DNA from: Chara braunii
Lineage: Eukaryota > Streptophyta > Charophyceae > Charales > Characeae
Assembly: GCA_003427395.1 (NCBI GenBank)
Contig: BFEA01000269.1
Location: 843,142-875,070, forward strand
DNA length: 31,929 bases
Direction of reading: 5' to 3'
Below are positions 1-9,449 of the stretch, one piece after another. The notes beneath the pieces were generated by a model. The model did not search any database, was not told the DNA's origin, and saw only the letters and a program-made list of their open reading frames with translations. How positions within the stretch are numbered: position 1 is the stretch's first letter; each line of letters starts with the position of its first letter. Made by a program: the position numbers and the translations under genes.

Positions 1-66
<66 letters not shown>
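1..66. repeat. (AG)n microsatellite at window edge
   Basis: Uninterrupted AG dinucleotides from the first base. The true length is unknown because the window begins inside it; this probably marks an assembly break. Confidence 0.97.
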
Positions 67-69
<3 letters not shown>

Positions 70-191
70 GGCCGAATCTAATCAATCAACCAATCCACCA
101 CAGATTCATCAATTGATTTGTCAATTGGTTAATTGATTTCTCGCTCTCTTTTCTAGTCGTTCTCGTAAGTGCGTGCAAGGGTGGGAACAAA

Positions 192-195
<4 letters not shown>

Positions 196-249
<54 letters not shown>
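196..249. repeat. (AG)n microsatellite
   Basis: 27 perfect AG units. Frames through it give artificial Arg-Glu or Leu-Ser proteins. Confidence 0.97.
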
Positions 250-250
<1 letters not shown>

Positions 251-938
251 ACGCAATATATGACTACCTGCCTATGGGTTCTTCCGACAAGCCTGCTCCC
301 TGCGTGGTCAGCGGTTCGAACCACACGTCAGAAATCGGACGATGGCATTTATAGAGAGGCCGGTGCAGATCCGCCCACCTTCCACGTGTCAACCGGGCAT
401 TCCTGGTAGTAAGTGAGGAGATTGGATGCCGTGGATTCTGCCACGTCAACGGCTGGATAGCACATCCTTCTTAGAAAGGGATTGGAATTGGGAGAGGGAG
501 AGGGAGAGGGAGGGGGAGGGGGAGGAGGCAGGAGGCAGCAGCAGGACGCCATCAGCGCCGCTGCGAAGGAGAAGCAGAAGAAAAGAACAGACGAAATCGA
601 ACACACAAAAAGAGAAGGAAAGGCAAAAAGACCGCTCTTTTTCCTTGAAACATCATTTCGGTGGGACCTCACTACCCGGGTTGGTAGGAGAATCCCCAGT
701 ACTGACGCACCCAGCGACCAACCGCCCATCATTGTTGAAGGCCCGGTGGGTGGGTGGGTGGGGGGTGTCACTGGTTTGTGTGCCATCCTTTCGAAACTCC
801 ATATGTCTACTTGTGTGATTGTTATGACTGGTTTGTGTGCCATTTTTCCATCTTCAATTTCTTTTCACGACCCCTCTCCGCTGCCGCCAGAATTACGCTC
901 TCGACAACATATAAAGTAGATTTGCAGGGGCAGAAACA

Positions 939-960
939 CCCCCCCCCCCCCCCCACCCCC

Positions 961-991
<31 letters not shown>

Positions 992-993
992 AC
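939..993. repeat. C homopolymer followed by (CA)n
   Basis: A C run with a single interrupting A near 955, passing directly into CA dinucleotides. Length is unreliable in any assembly. Confidence 0.95.
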
Positions 994-1148
994 TCCCAAC
1001 GAGGTACAGAAAGCCAACGAGCCCCGCTAGTCCTAGTCCAGCAGCAGCATTTGAACTTGTGATCTGTTTACCGACAGGCGATTCATCCTCTGTAGATTTT
1101 TTTATTTTTATTTTTTTGGTAGGATTTTTTGCTAGCCCGCTAATGAAT

Positions 1149-2066
1149 CTAGACCGTTGAAAAGGAGCTCCAGATCTCACGAAGCATGCTTTCATCCCTC
1201 TTGAAGTCCTTTTCAGGAGAGCGGACGAAGAGTGAATACAGCTTGTTTCTCTTGCATGTGACGGTGATGAGGCTGTGTTCCCCAGCGGTAGAGAACTCGT
1301 AGTCGTAATACACCTGCCCCTGCGCGTCCGTCCTTTCGCCGGTGCTTATCTCCTCTGCTTCGGCAAGGGCGTCCTGTAGCGACACGTCAGACAATGCCAG
1401 ATTGTTCAAGATGGCCTCTTTGGGGCCAAGCTTTGGCACCCCACCCAGGTAGGTAAGGTACACCTTTTCGGACCTCTTCTTAGGGTTATAGAACTCGCTG
1501 TCTGTGCCGTTGGTTCCTTTCTCGATCTTCGAAACGACGTGCTCCTTCCACGTGGCAGGCACCTTGTACGTGTACTCAGCTTCGCTCTGCTTGCTGGCGT
1601 TCCCACCATAACCACCATAGCTGGCAGCTGCCGCGGCATTTCCGAAATACACGCGGAACGACGTGGGATCTGCAGCTTCGGCATCCTCGGCCGCCATAGC
1701 CATCGAGAGGAAGACGCCCTTTGCACCTGCTGCTGACTCAGGCAAGGGCGATGGCAAACCACATGTGGTCCCCACCACCGATGACGCTATCAACAGGCCG
1801 AGGACCTCTCGCCTGGAGGAAGCAGCAGCCACATCAGCCGCCTCCTCCTCCACCTTGCACCGTGCTGCCACGTGGCAAGGTCCGCGTCCGCCACGTCGGT
1901 GGGATTTGCCAGCTGTCATCAAAGGGGTCGGCGAGACGATGGGATGGAAGGTGCGCCATGTGGTCAGGGACCTCGTGCGATCATCGGCCGACACAAGGGA
2001 GGGCTCTGCAGTGCCCACCGCGCAGGGGGCGCGCAGAGTCGCCGAGGAAAGCGCTTGGCATGCCAT
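1149..2066 (-). CDS. Thylakoid lumenal 19 kDa-like protein, PsbP-domain family
   Basis: A 305-residue precursor in one exon. What is seen: the first ATG of the frame is at 2064-2066 and begins MACQALSSATLRAPC, a Ser/Ala/Arg-rich chloroplast transit peptide; a twin-arginine signal follows (SRREVLGLLIASSVVG, Arg85-Arg86), then an Ala-rich AMA cleavage site near residues 123-125. The mature part (from about 126) carries YGGYGGNAS, YTYKVPATWKE, EKGTNGTDSEFYNPKK, ILNNLALSDVSLQD, GQVYYDYEFS and HSLITVTCKRNKLYSLFV, and ends in SSFSTV. What is known: these blocks, their order and the length are those of the plant thylakoid lumenal 19 kDa protein, a PsbP-superfamily protein sent to the lumen by the Tat route. 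Its exact role is unsettled; true PsbP helps photosystem II oxygen evolution. The frame stays open upstream to 2171 but without ATG, through a G-rich run, so I do not extend it. No stop or frameshift is present. It is the only intact host gene seen. Confidence 0.9.
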   Translation of the reverse strand: MACQALSSATLRAPCAVGTAEPSLVSADDRTRSLTTWRTFHPIVSPTPLMTAGKSHRRGGRGPCHVAARCKVEEEAADVAAASSRREVLGLLIASSVVGTTCGLPSPLPESAAGAKGVFLSMAMAAEDAEAADPTSFRVYFGNAAAAASYGGYGGNASKQSEAEYTYKVPATWKEHVVSKIEKGTNGTDSEFYNPKKRSEKVYLTYLGGVPKLGPKEAILNNLALSDVSLQDALAEAEEISTGERTDAQGQVYYDYEFSTAGEHSLITVTCKRNKLYSLFVRSPEKDFKRDESMLREIWSSFSTV

Positions 2067-2597
2067 GCTGGCCCGAGTCGGGTCACACGTGGACAGTTCG
2101 GTTTTTGAAGGAGGGGGGGGCGGGGGGGGGGACGCAAAAGATATCCCGCCTAAGGGAAGATGACCCCTCAAAAGGAAATGATGGCCCTCCTAACAGAAGA
2201 CCACAGGGGAGCTTCTACATAATACTCCCCCCTCCTCGGCAAATGTGTGGGGTCTCGGGAAAGGTGGAAAAGACGGAAAGGGGGGCCACACCGTGCAAGG
2301 GCCTCGTTCCACCACTCACCAAATGTGGGAAACGAGAATGAATCTTGGGCTAGAACATGGAAAGATACACCACCATAGTTTTTGTCGTTTGTGTAAGTCA
2401 CGAGGGGTGGATTGGAGGACCCAAACTGGATAGATAACCGCGGAAGCCAGGCTGAAGGAAGGGGCCCTGGAATGGGAGGTGGCAGCAAAAAAAAAACAAG
2501 AGTGGAACAGAAGGGTGGCCTGCCAGGGCCAGGGGCACGCAGGCAGTGGTAGCAGGGGTAAAGTGAGAGTGCATGGTGATGACTAAGTTCAGAGTCC
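2067..2597. other. Upstream region of the PsbP-family gene
   Basis: This would contain the promoter and 5' UTR of the minus-strand gene. A near-pure G run lies at about 2110-2131 (C on the coding strand). An A/T-rich TATTATGTA on the minus strand near 2215-2223 is a possible TATA-like element, but I cannot support it further. No other gene is seen. Confidence 0.45.
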
Positions 2598-2660
2598 TGT
2601 GAAGAGAGATTCTTTTTTTTTTTTTTTTTTTTTTTTTATTATTATGTGAAGAGAGATTCT
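2598..2660 (-). mobile_element. Bare poly(A) insertion with 16-bp target duplication
   Basis: A 16-bp direct repeat, TGTGAAGAGAGATTCT, is perfect at 2598-2613 and 2645-2660. Between the copies lies only T24 plus ATTATTA, which on the minus strand is TAATAAT followed by A24. A poly(A) tail between target-site duplications is the mark of target-primed reverse transcription by LINE machinery (known mechanism). Here nothing but the tail remains (inference: extreme 5' truncation). Confidence 0.65.
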
Positions 2661-3248
2661 GAGATACACAATAATACAAATTCTGCATCCAGGGTGGGGG
2701 TTCAATGTCAGGGCCGTAGGAGTGGGAAAATAAAGAGCTTTTTAGCGATGACCCCCAGCGTCTCACTGAGATACGGTAGGCCCTACCGGTAGCAAAGCAT
2801 TATCTGAGAAACCAAACTGAGGGGTAGGCCCTATACCCTGTTCACCCAAATAGAACGCCCAGTCATTGTCACTATAACTGGACCGAAAGCTGCCCTGAAT
2901 ACAGCTATAATAACCTTGCATTATCACTATAATAACTAGGATGAAAGTTGCCCTGAATACAGCTGTTCGAATGAAGACGGTAGCAACAAACTCCTCTTTC
3001 GAAAAACTGCCGTTCAAATTTCTCAACATCCTACTGCTCTGGGTAGCACCAAACCTGGAATGGCCTTTGTTCCGAAGATTGACCCTGACAAACATGAGAC
3101 ATGAGATACTTGTTCTTGCGGTGGTATCCGAATGTGTCCGCATCAGCTTCTGCATGCTCCTGATTGGTGCCTCACCTCTCCTTCTTCAGTCACCGAGCTC
3201 AAACTGTCAACACTACCCTCTGTTTTTGCACTGTGACATGTTTCCGTC

Positions 3249-3251
<3 letters not shown>
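2661..3251. other. Unrecognised spacer
   Basis: No gene recognised. A short phrase (ACTATAACT/GACCGAAAGCTGCCCTGAATACAGCT) occurs in two imperfect copies at about 2870-2910 and 2928-2965. Open frames across 2763-3155 have no recognisable domain. Confidence 0.5.

Positions 3252-3296
<45 letters not shown>
3252..3296. repeat. (CT)n microsatellite
   Basis: Perfect CT run of about 22 units. Confidence 0.96.
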
Positions 3297-3302
<6 letters not shown>

Positions 3303-3405
3303 CTCTGGAGGCAACATTGAAAGCAGATCAAGGACGCGCTGAAGGCTGAGAGAACACCTGGACCCATTGCTCGTCCTTTTTAGCGATTCGCCCACTTCCT
3401 TGCTC

Positions 3406-3423
3406 ATATATATATATATATAT
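3406..3423. repeat. (AT)n microsatellite
   Basis: Nine AT units. Confidence 0.9.
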
Positions 3424-3876
3424 TTGTTTTGTAATAGAGTCTGATGTCATCATTCACTTACGTGTCTTTTTTTTTGTCTCTCTGGAGCGTCGACTGCAGC
3501 TCACTGGTTTTTGACCCTCCGTCATGTTATGACTTGGTCTCGTAATTATTTTTTTAACAACTCTTTTGATTTGAAGCTTTTTGCATCCCTCCAGTGTTAA
3601 CTCCAGCTAATTGGTTTTGAACCTCTGTCATATTATTAAGGCCTGGTCATGTACCTTGTAAATACTAAATGGACTGTCCACTCTGACCGAGCATCTATCA
3701 CGTGCGCGGACATGTCAATGTTCTCCTCCTCGATGGCTTGTTTATAATTTCGATCCGGCTTTTCTCTATCCATTAAAGACCTGATCCTCAATAGGCTGAC
3801 CGGCCGCTTGCCAAAGACCGCTTCCCCTCTTGCTCCACCTCTGCAACAGCTCCCCCAGAATGACTGGTTATACAGC
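3424..3876. other. Unrecognised spacer
   Basis: A/T-leaning sequence with no gene or repeat that I recognise. Confidence 0.5.
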
Positions 3877-4034
3877 TTAGACCACCAGTACTTCCTGAAG
3901 CCGTGCCCGTTAACAAGCCACGATTTTAGGAAATGTACGGGCCACTACAGGAGCGCCCAAATTCATCCGACTAGAAACATTTCTACTCTATTTTTTCCCA
4001 TGGCCTATAGCTGGGCCAAGTACTGGTGGTTTAA
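3877..4034. mobile_element. Miniature TIR element, short type
   Basis: The left end reads TTAG then ACCACCAGTACTTCC; the right end reads AAGTACTGGTGGT then TTAA, an inverted repeat of about 13 bases. Length 158 bp, no coding capacity. The same termini recur at 22173-22340, 28156-28310 and 30525-30697. The right flank goes straight into a separate imperfect palindrome of GGTGGGTGG-type arms at 4036-4054. Confidence 0.6.
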
Positions 4035-4463
4035 AGGTGGGTGGACCGCCCACCCGGTACCAGCACCTACTTCCACTAAGAACAGCCTTGCGCTGGTTTG
4101 TGCCCAAGCTGGGCAGCCTAGGGATACCCCGATGGCAGGTTCTGGGTTCAACGGTAGGCAATATTTACCCATAGGGCCATAGTAGTTTTTCCACAATGTA
4201 CCACAAAAAAATTGGATGCGCAGCCTAAAACCACACCATCATTCTTCCATACACAAGTCAGGATCATTTGTCAATCGTGAGATCAATTGTGTCATCAAAT
4301 GACAATGCATTAGGACAGCGCCATTCAAAAGAATGACCAACTTCATGACTGTGAAGATGTACCACACCTGAGTCATGTGGGGGCCAATGGCTCTCATCAA
4401 TGGCCCATCCTTCCATATGCATGTTGTCAGTGTTTCTGACTGTCGTGGTCATCGCCATTTGAT

Positions 4464-4464
<1 letters not shown>
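4035..4464. other. Unrecognised spacer
   Basis: Apart from the small palindrome at 4036-4054 (9-base arms, one mismatch, around a central A) nothing is recognised. Confidence 0.45.
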
Positions 4465-4557
<93 letters not shown>

Positions 4558-4558
4558 N

Positions 4559-4648
<90 letters not shown>
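4465..4648. repeat. Compound (CA)n-(GA)n microsatellite
   Basis: CA dinucleotides to 4500, then GA dinucleotides to 4648 with one N at 4558. The N shows that the assembler was unsure here, so the length should not be trusted. Confidence 0.97.
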
Positions 4649-4651
<3 letters not shown>

Positions 4652-5670
4652 CAGTCCCACTACCGGCTAGCAGGACCATCCATGGCCCACATCCATGTTC
4701 ATGGTCTTGTCCAGGATCTCTTTTTCGATGTTTTTCCCCTTTACGTTTCTTCTTTCCCCAGGATACCATTCCTCGCACAGGATGCTGCCAATGTTTATCA
4801 AAGAAAAGCGGGCTACATTACAAACCCACGGCCTAAGCGAGAAACGCGGATTGCATGACAGACATGGGTTATGTGTCAACCATGGGTTATGAGACAAACA
4901 CCGGCTTACAAATGAACATCGAACTCCCACTATCTTATCATTGAGCTCTCAACTCCTAGTCCGAACAATTACAGAGACAAAAACAGGGCTAACATCATGC
5001 TTTGCCTGCAAAAAAAGTACTTAGGTAATGTAAGGCACAATTGGCTGACACTCTCAAATGTCCATGCCGCCTGATCTTTCTTAGGTGGTGAATCACGTCG
5101 ACCAATATTCTGCTTAGTAAACTAGCATCCTGAATGCATGAACTGAAAGCCCCCCCCTCTTCCTTCCATGAAAGGAAGGACAACCCTCTTACTCCACTGG
5201 AATGCAGATGACTAAAAAGAAAAGAAAGAAGCCTGCATCTTCCAGCCCCTCCGCCTAAATGCAATGAATACAGGATGCACACACAGGTGCACAAACTCAA
5301 CGCTTTCGCACACCCACCCACGCGTCCCCCCCCTTGTGCCCCCCCCCCACAAAGTTGCTGGGTTCTGCCCACTGCTTTGTGCTGCGTGTTGCCTGGTCAG
5401 TGCTCATATCCTCGATGTCTGAAAATTTGGGTTTGCCTGATGAAGATACTGTGGCTTCCTATACCCTCGTGTTTGTGCCGGGCTTCATACCATTGGTAAA
5501 CATCCAAATTCTCCTGCGCGACTTGCTATCGGCGTTGAACAAGTTCGTCTGCGTTGACTTTCTATCGGTGTTGACCAAGTCCGCCTGCATGACTTTCTAT
5601 GACCGATAGAACTCATTTTGCAGTAATGTGGAAGGTTCCGCATTGCAAACAATTCGCTTCGCAATGGGCT

Positions 5671-5675
<5 letters not shown>
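4649..5675. other. Unrecognised spacer
   Basis: No gene recognised. Contains a GGGTTATGxGxCAAxC phrase repeated near 4866-4900 and C-rich homopolymers near 5148 and 5326-5349. Open frames show no domain. Confidence 0.45.

Positions 5676-5713
<38 letters not shown>
5676..5713. repeat. (CA)n microsatellite
   Basis: Nineteen perfect CA units. Confidence 0.96.
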
Positions 5714-5714
<1 letters not shown>

Positions 5715-5715
5715 T

Positions 5716-5846
5716 CTAGTCTAGATCTGATTTTTGAACCTCTTTCTCCTCTGGCAGTTGAATGTACTCTTCATCTGGTAGAGGCTCATTTTGAGCTAGG
5801 TCTTCTGTCCATTCTTCTTCCTCTCCCTCCTCTTCACGCTCCATTT
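5716..5846 (-). CDS. Possible acidic terminal exon
   Basis: On the minus strand a pyrimidine-rich tract (TTTGTTTTCTGGTTGCAG) ends in AG at 5847-5848, a good 3' splice-site look-alike. It is followed by about 43 codons that are strongly acidic (MEREEEGEEEEWTEDLAQ, then LPDEEYIQLPEEKEV) and a TAG at 5716-5718. Composition looks protein-like rather than simple repeat, since Trp, Tyr, Gln and Asn are mixed in. I find no convincing upstream exon; the frames at 5860-6315 are proline-rich and unrecognised. It may equally be a gene relic or chance. Confidence 0.22.
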
Positions 5847-6587
5847 CTGCAACCAGAAAACAAACACAATGACCAGAAAAAGACATCAACAATTTGGAGG
5901 ATGGAATAGCCGGGTTGCGTAGGTGTAACATAAATAGGCATTGTACAGGGGGTGAGCTGGCCGGGGTGGTAGCGGGTTGGTGACGTAATCTCACTGAACA
6001 AGAACTGTTGGCAGCCGTGGTGTAGATGGGGAGAGACAGAGGATCTGAAAAGACTACTGGAAAATGCTATGGAGATTGGGGCCTCGAGAACTATAACAAT
6101 CCCAAGAAACACTGAGAAATAGTGGGAGTAGGTTCAGGAATTGGGAGATCAGGGAAGGTATAGGTAAGTAAGGGGAGTCGGGGGGTGGCAACAGCAAAGC
6201 GGGGGAACAGGGGAATCAAGGAGAATGTAGGTAAGATGGGCTCCATCAAGATGACTGCAAGGCCTGGCGGCTGGAGAGGCGTCCGTGGAATTGGGGCCAA
6301 CCCCTCCTGGATCACATATAATGGGCGCCTCGGTACGTAGACCTGTTTCCGGCCACTATATGCACCCAGGGAAAGGATAAGCAGATGGCTGCCACGGGGC
6401 CCCTTCCAGCCCCCCCGCAGAGGGTCTCAGGCAGCGAGGGGATTGAGCTGATTACCTCTCTTCTGCATTCAAACAATCTTGTGGTCTGCTGGCTCATGAT
6501 GAGCAACTGGACTGATGGCCCTCAGACTAGAAGGGGGCGCATGTGTATTAAAAAAAAAAAAGAAGAAGAAACTGAAGCGAACTCACC
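5847..6587. other. Unrecognised spacer
   Basis: No recognisable gene. If the acidic exon at 5716-5846 is real, its intron and upstream exons would lie here. Confidence 0.4.
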
Positions 6588-6695
6588 AGCCGGTCTGGCT
6601 CAGTTGCTGGATCCATGAACTGTTGAAATGCAGACCTGAGTTCAAATCCAGATGGAAGTGGATGGATGAAATTCTTGGATTACCTGACTTGGAAG
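6588..6695 (+). mobile_element. tRNA-derived SINE copy
   Basis: tRNA-like head: an A-box-like GGCTCAGTTGCTGG, a small stem-loop CTGTTGAAATGCAG, and a B-box-like GAGTTCAAATCC, followed by GATGGATGAAATTC and ATTACCTGACTTGG. The same order occurs at 23602-23737, 27162-27321 and 28405-28495. The 3' tail of the family is not recognised here, so the copy is diverged or truncated. Confidence 0.6.
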
Positions 6696-6852
6696 CAGGT
6701 AAGGAACTGCACTGTTGCTCCCCAGAATAGAATGGATCCAGGACAATAAGGCCCAGTTCTTTTCTTTTTATTTTCTTTAAATAAAGAAGCTGTCTTCTCC
6801 TTTTTTTTTTTTTTTTTTTTTTTTAACATACTCACGAGACTCCCATCCTACA
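6696..6852. other. Left flank of the LTR retrotransposon
   Basis: Short spacer with a T homopolymer at about 6801-6824 just outside the element. CTACA at 6848-6852 is the likely left target-site duplication, against CTACC at 15126-15130. Confidence 0.5.
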
Positions 6853-7213
6853 GCAAGGAAAATAAGAGAGAGCGAGATGACAAAAATCCAGAAAGCAAAA
6901 TCACATTGAGAGTCAGCAAGTCCAACGCTGTCCAGAAAGCAGATATGAACTGATATTCCACCAACGGAGAACCAACGCACTGAATCCGAATGTCAATGAG
7001 AGCATAGTCTCGCCACCACCAACATATGTATCCAGAGTCCTTCCTCCTACTTGGCGCTCTGCACCCAGACTACTATCACACAGCCTACTAGCAGCCTATG
7101 AATTGACAATGCATCCAGTTGACGTCATCAGCAGAACCGAAGTACATGACGATGTCAACCCTTGTAGACCATCGCCAAGACCACGTACGTGCACTGCACT
7201 CACATCATCAACC

Positions 7214-7274
<61 letters not shown>

Positions 7275-7897
7275 ACGTCTTCACCCTCAAACACGAAGAC
7301 CACCACCACCTCCACTGGCTAATCCAAGCCAAGCCCGGCTACAAGGGCTGGCTATGGCGCTGCCCTCAGCGGCACCCTCTTCCTCTCGACGCCCGCACGC
7401 GCCTGCACACTTGCGCTAGCGCAGCAGCCCGCGAGCGCTTGCTCCAGCAGCGCTGCTGCATCTACAGGTGAGTACCCGAATGTCCACTCCAGAGCCCAGC
7501 CCTTTCCTATATGGAAAGTGGCAGGCTCTTTCTGCTTGCTGCCCGCGTGAGACCGAGTTTCCTTGTAGCTTGAGTCTCGGTCAAAGTGTCTGCGCCCAGG
7601 CCCGTTCAGACAGTGGCCTGGGACCGAATTGGTTAGGCATGCCCAACCGCCCAGGCACAAACGTGCGGTGCTCCCTGCTTCGACCACATTGCTGGAAGAC
7701 CCTGGAAGGCTCACGAGTATTTTGGATTCTCTCAAGCAAGGGGGATGTAACCAACTAAAGCATGGCAACTGTTTGGCACCCACCAATATGTGCAACAATT
7801 GACGAACTCGGGGCACATTGGGGTTCAGGGGGGCCGCCTTCACGTAGGGCGGGCACGCGCCTGCTGCAAGGAGTTAGCCAAGGGGTAGACCCTCACA
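6853..7897 (-). repeat. 3' LTR
   Basis: Aligns along its length with 14121-15125: shared blocks include GACAAAAATCCA, CCACCACCAACATATGTATC, GACAATGCATCCAGTTGACG, CTTGTAGACCATCGCCAAGA and TTTCCTATATGGAAA. It holds a CT run at 7217-7270 (GA on the element's strand). It has extra bases relative to the other LTR near 7545-7580 and 7675-7715. The TG start is intact; the expected terminal A of CA is missing. Confidence 0.9.
7217..7270. repeat. (TC)n microsatellite inside the 3' LTR
   Basis: 27 TC units at the place where the 5' LTR also has a TC run (14470-14555). The repeat was therefore present before or during insertion and has since changed length. Confidence 0.95.
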
Positions 7898-7911
7898 CTC
7901 CCTCCTCCTTT
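7898..7911 (-). promoter_or_regulatory. Polypurine tract
   Basis: On the minus strand AAAGGAGGAGGGAG sits directly before the TGTGAGGG start of the 3' LTR, the place and composition expected for the plus-strand primer of reverse transcription. Confidence 0.8.
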
Positions 7912-7937
7912 ACTTCGATAGTCAGTCCTCTGAGAAG

Positions 7938-8525
7938 TTACACGGCAGGCTTCTTCCCTTTCAAATTCCGTTCATAAGTTGAGATAATTTGAGGAGCAGT
8001 CTTCATTAACTCCTCTCTTGTGAACCACCAACCTTCTTTAGGACTAGTATGATATCGGAACCGCACTCAATACTGCATCTGTGGTTTCGGAGGGCGTCCA
8101 CTGCCTGGAGACTTGGGCACAGGCATCAGATTGTGCTCAACAATATTGTCAATGTCCACATGTCCGTCCATGGTTGGGGGCAGCATTGATCTTCTTGAGG
8201 AAAACTGTTCAGTTTCAGCGAAGGGTGCCAACTTAGATGCATGGAAAACAGGGTGTGTACGAAGGTGACCAGGAATGCGAGTAACATATGATCATATTAT
8301 GGTGGACCATCGGGTTGATCTCCTACTATGTCCAGAATTTCCCCAGGCCCAAATTACTGTGGCATCAGTTTGCGTGAGATTCCCAACTCTTGTCCCAACT
8401 TGGATGATTTTACCCAGGCTCGTTCACCTACCTGAAACGCAGATTGTTGCCAGTGTCTGTTCTCAGATGCAACCATGTCATCTTGAACTTTCTTGATGTG
8501 CTCTACAACCTGCTGCAGCATCTGT
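7938..8525 (-). pseudogene. pol C-terminal part: integrase tail and chromodomain-like end, broken
   Basis: Continues the integrase. Seen in order: an integrase C-terminal stretch (VEHIKKVQDDMVASENRHWQ, FQVGERAWVKSSKLG, RKLMPQ), a stop (TAA, 8354-8356), then FGPWEILDIVGD-type residues, a frame change near 8300, RIPGHLRTHPVFHASKLAPF, and a final block with HVDIDNIVEHNLMP, VRFRYHTSPKEGWWFTREEL and APQIISTYERN before a TAA at 7938-7940. The last block has the spacing of a chromodomain (aromatic and acidic positions, W-W, then EEL..AP.II..Y), typical of chromoviruses that steer integration to heterochromatin. A TGA interrupts it at 8067-8069. Assignment of the chromodomain is an inference from pattern; the integrase tail is clear. 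Confidence 0.7.
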
Positions 8526-9449
8526 TCATACTGGACAGCAAACTCTATTGCTACCAGGTGCTGCAGTTGGCTGGCTTTCAGGCAACAGGAAATCACGAGC
8601 AGATCTGGGCTTCCAACCAAGATGCAGCTGGTTGGGGGTCTTACTAGTAGGGTTGTGCACAACATTGTTGTACAGGCTGGCCATGAGAGGTAACTTCTCA
8701 TCCCAATCATCTTGACTTGGCTTAATAGAATGCCAAAGCAAGTGCTGCACCACCCGGTTCATCTGCTTGGCCTGTCCATTTGACTCAGGGTGGTTCCCTG
8801 ATGTCATTTGCAATCGGATGCCCATCTGTGGGGTTGTACTTTGCCACAGTTCGCTAGTGAATCTGGCATCCTTGTCGCTCACAATAGACTTAGGGAGACC
8901 GAAGTCACGTACCCAGTTGTCCATGAATAGCTTGATGACGTGGTCAATCCTAGTTGTCTCAGGCATAGCGATTAGTCTAGCTTGCCTAGTGAACCTGTCC
9001 ACAACGACGAAGATGTGATGTTTACCGCTTTTGCTGGTCGCAAGAGTATCCATGAAATCCATGGAGACACTCTGACCAGGACCTGCAGGTATAGGCAAGG
9101 GCTTAATAAGCCCAAGCGGTGCCTGGGTCCGCAGCTTGTCCCGTTGACAAACTTGACAAGTCTCTACACACTTTTTCCCATCCTCCATTATTGAGGGCCA
9201 CCAAAATTTCTGCACTAAGTTTGCAGTCGTCTTTTTATAGCCGAAATGTCCGGTTGCATCATGACACTCGCCTAAAAATAAACTACGCAAAGACTCTCTA
9301 TTAGGAACACACAAACATTTATTCCCAACCTTCTCAAGCAATAGCAAGCCATAAGCCACCCCAAACTCATCGGAAGTACCCTTGTCTTTAGCTTTCAGTT
9401 TGTGGATGATCTCAAACATGACAGTGTCCTCTTGATAGGCTTCCACCAT
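8526..9449 (-). pseudogene. Ty3/gypsy integrase, catalytic Glu replaced by Lys
   Basis: A 307-codon open frame. The zinc-binding HHCC motif is present (His63 and His68 in ECHDATGHFG; Cys98 and Cys101 in CQVC), followed by the rve core: Asp131 in SMDFMDTL, Asp192 in IVSDKDARFTSELW, then NHPESNGQAKQMNR. In the family the residue 35 positions after the second Asp is the third catalytic residue, Glu; here it is Lys228 (AAG, 8766-8768). The frame therefore looks open but the enzyme should be unable to join DNA. It is preceded by the RNase H end and followed by the GPF/Y-like tail in the same polyprotein. Labelled pseudogene because of this change and the broken flanks. Confidence 0.88.

Larger units (their letters stand above)
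67..1148. other. Spacer downstream of the PsbP-family gene
   Basis: No gene is recognised. It contains an (AG)n run, a purine-rich stretch around 480-540, a C homopolymer with a CA run, and two copies of a short CTGGTTTGTGTGCCAT phrase about 60 bases apart near 770-845. Open frames here are made of simple sequence (Arg-Glu, Leu-Ser or Pro runs) and are not supported. It would hold the 3' UTR of the minus-strand gene at 1149-2066. Confidence 0.6.

Noticed and set aside
349-843. Minus-strand frame of 164 codons with Pro/Ser runs
   Set aside because: Built on simple purine/pyrimidine sequence; no domain.
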